A DNA stretch of 5,049 nucleotides, from NCBI GenBank assembly GCA_017443885.1, contig JAFSXW010000080.1, positions 1 to 5,049 on the forward strand, written 5' to 3'. A model generated the notes under the pieces. That model was not told where the DNA came from, ran no database searches, and saw only the letters and a list, made by a program, of their open reading frames with translations. The position numbers and the translations under genes were made by a program. This DNA comes from Clostridia bacterium. GTDB lineage: Bacteria > Bacillota > Clostridia > Christensenellales > UBA1242. Positions 4,133-5,049 of the stretch are shown here, piece after piece; within the stretch, counting starts at the first letter, position 1, and every line of letters begins with the position of its first letter.

Positions 4133-5049
4133 ATGAAATTTTGCGCAATAATTTGTGAATTAAATCCACTGACGAATGGCCACCAATATTTAATAAACAA
4201 GGCAAAAGAAGAAACAAATTTGCCTATTCTAACAATTATGAGTGGTGATTTTTCGCAAAGAGCACAAATGGCTATTTTGCCAAAACATATAAGGGCAAGC
4301 CTAGCAATTAATGCTGGTGCAACTGCATGCTTAGAACTGCCTTTTTTTGCATCGTCTAGTGTTGCTGAACTTTTTGCACTAAATGCAATAAAAGCCCTAA
4401 ACAGTCTTGGTTGTGTTTCGAGTGTTGCATTTGGGCATGAATGGGAAAATTTTGAAGATTTAAAACAAATTGCCTTATTTTTATCTAACCCCCCTAAAAA
4501 TTTTGATGCTAAAATTAAAGAAGAATTAAAAAATAGTGGGCAAACTTACCACACTGTGCTAGAAAAAGCCATCGCTTCTTTTCTTCCAAACATTAAAATT
4601 GAAAAAATTTATAAGGGCGCGAACAATATTCTTGCAATAGAATATTTAAAGGCAATTATCAAAACAAAAAGTAGCATCACCCCACTGCCAATACTAAGAA
4701 AAGATTTTGGGCACAACACAATCAAGGCTAAACACAACTTTTTAAGTGCAACACGCATTAGAGATTTAGTTTACTCAAATAAAATTAAAAAAATAAAAAA
4801 ATATGTTCCTTCGTTTACCTTTGATGCCCTACTGTCTAATAAAACACCAAATAAATTAGCTTTTGAAATGTTTTTATTAAATTCGCTTAGAAATATAGAT
4901 GAAACAAATTTAAAATCTAGCGGAGAAAATTTAATTTTAGAAAAACAATTAATCAAAAATGCCAAAATATACCCTAACTTTAATGAGTTTGTAAACGCCA
5001 CTGTTTCAAAACGATTTAGAGAAGCTAGAATTAATCGAACAATTTTAAA
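4133..5049 (+). CDS. tmcAL: tRNA(Met) cytidine acetate ligase (TmcAL, UPF0348/YlbM family); 3' end outside the window
   Basis: The visible 305 residues match the N-terminal three quarters of TmcAL (about 400 residues in Bacillus). The enzyme uses ATP and acetate, through acetyl-AMP, to make N4-acetylcytidine at the wobble position of elongator tRNA-Met. It has a nucleotidyltransferase fold. Landmarks in order: NPLTNGH (11-17), the HxGH-type ATP motif; MSGDFSQR (36-43); ELPF (68-71); FGHE (100-103); GANNILAIEYLKA (162-174); SATRIR (205-210); and KRFREARINR (293-302), close to the conserved Arg-rich block. The first HxGH position is Thr rather than His, and QRAQMA replaces the usual QRGEPA. Start ATG has AGGAGA 6 nt upstream. 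It diverges from pta. YlbM, DUF177 and rpmF are neighbours in Bacillus too, which supports the call. Confidence 0.9.
   Translation, partial: MKFCAIICELNPLTNGHQYLINKAKEETNLPILTIMSGDFSQRAQMAILPKHIRASLAINAGATACLELPFFASSSVAELFALNAIKALNSLGCVSSVAFGHEWENFEDLKQIALFLSNPPKNFDAKIKEELKNSGQTYHTVLEKAIASFLPNIKIEKIYKGANNILAIEYLKAIIKTKSSITPLPILRKDFGHNTIKAKHNFLSATRIRDLVYSNKIKKIKKYVPSFTFDALLSNKTPNKLAFEMFLLNSLRNIDETNLKSSGENLILEKQLIKNAKIYPNFNEFVNATVSKRFREARINRTIL

Noticed and set aside
4771..5001. Minus-strand open frame opposite tmcAL
   Set aside because: tmcAL is continuous on the plus strand through this region with family motifs; the opposite frame is a by-product of AT-rich codons.
1..5049. CRISPR array, tRNA or rRNA gene, insertion sequence, phage or defence genes
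   Set aside because: No spaced direct repeats, transposase motifs, terminal repeats, or cloverleaf or rRNA-like segments were seen; the window is ordinary housekeeping sequence apart from the control regions noted.

Overview
The window is AT-rich DNA with compact genes, strong Shine-Dalgarno sites (AGGAGG type), consensus sigma-A style promoters and a rho-independent terminator. The gene set and order point to a low-GC Firmicutes bacterium: pta, ackA, a DUF177 gene and rpmF run on the minus strand, and tmcAL diverges from them. Clostridia carry a very similar cluster, so an uncultured clostridial lineage is my best guess. No gene places it more exactly. All tryptophans are TGG and no gene has an in-frame TGA, so the standard bacterial code applies.

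Layout. 1-870 (minus) is the 5' part of a four-helix membrane protein of unknown function that runs off the left edge. 871-971 holds its putative promoter and the terminator that ends the rpmF transcript. 972-1172 (minus) is rpmF (ribosomal protein L32) and 1185-1700 (minus) is a DUF177/YceD-type zinc-ribbon protein. 1751-2959 (minus) is ackA and 3017-4030 (minus) is pta. The 102-bp gap 4031-4132 is a divergent control region with a pta promoter and a perfect 8-bp-arm dyad. 4133-5049 (plus) is the N-terminal three quarters of tmcAL, running off the right edge. There is no gene-free stretch longer than about 110 bases.

How the genes fit together. Pta turns acetyl-CoA plus phosphate into acetyl phosphate, and AckA turns that plus ADP into acetate and ATP: the standard fermentative ATP-yielding route, reversible for acetate uptake. 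TmcAL, transcribed away from pta, consumes acetate and ATP to acetylate the wobble cytidine of elongator tRNA-Met. DUF177 and L32 belong to the ribosome side; the pair is conserved widely. The window therefore joins an acetate module to a translation module.

The most notable signal is not a new gene. It is a promoter at 1699-1750 with both hexamers perfect (TTGACA, 17 bp, TATAAT) and an in-register UP-element match upstream. Its -10 box contains the A and T of the DUF177 start codon. RNA from it should begin inside DUF177 and so serve rpmF, while DUF177 would depend on readthrough from ackA. A second good promoter, with a dyad in its spacer, lies between pta and ackA. I found no CRISPR array, mobile element, RNA gene or defence system.
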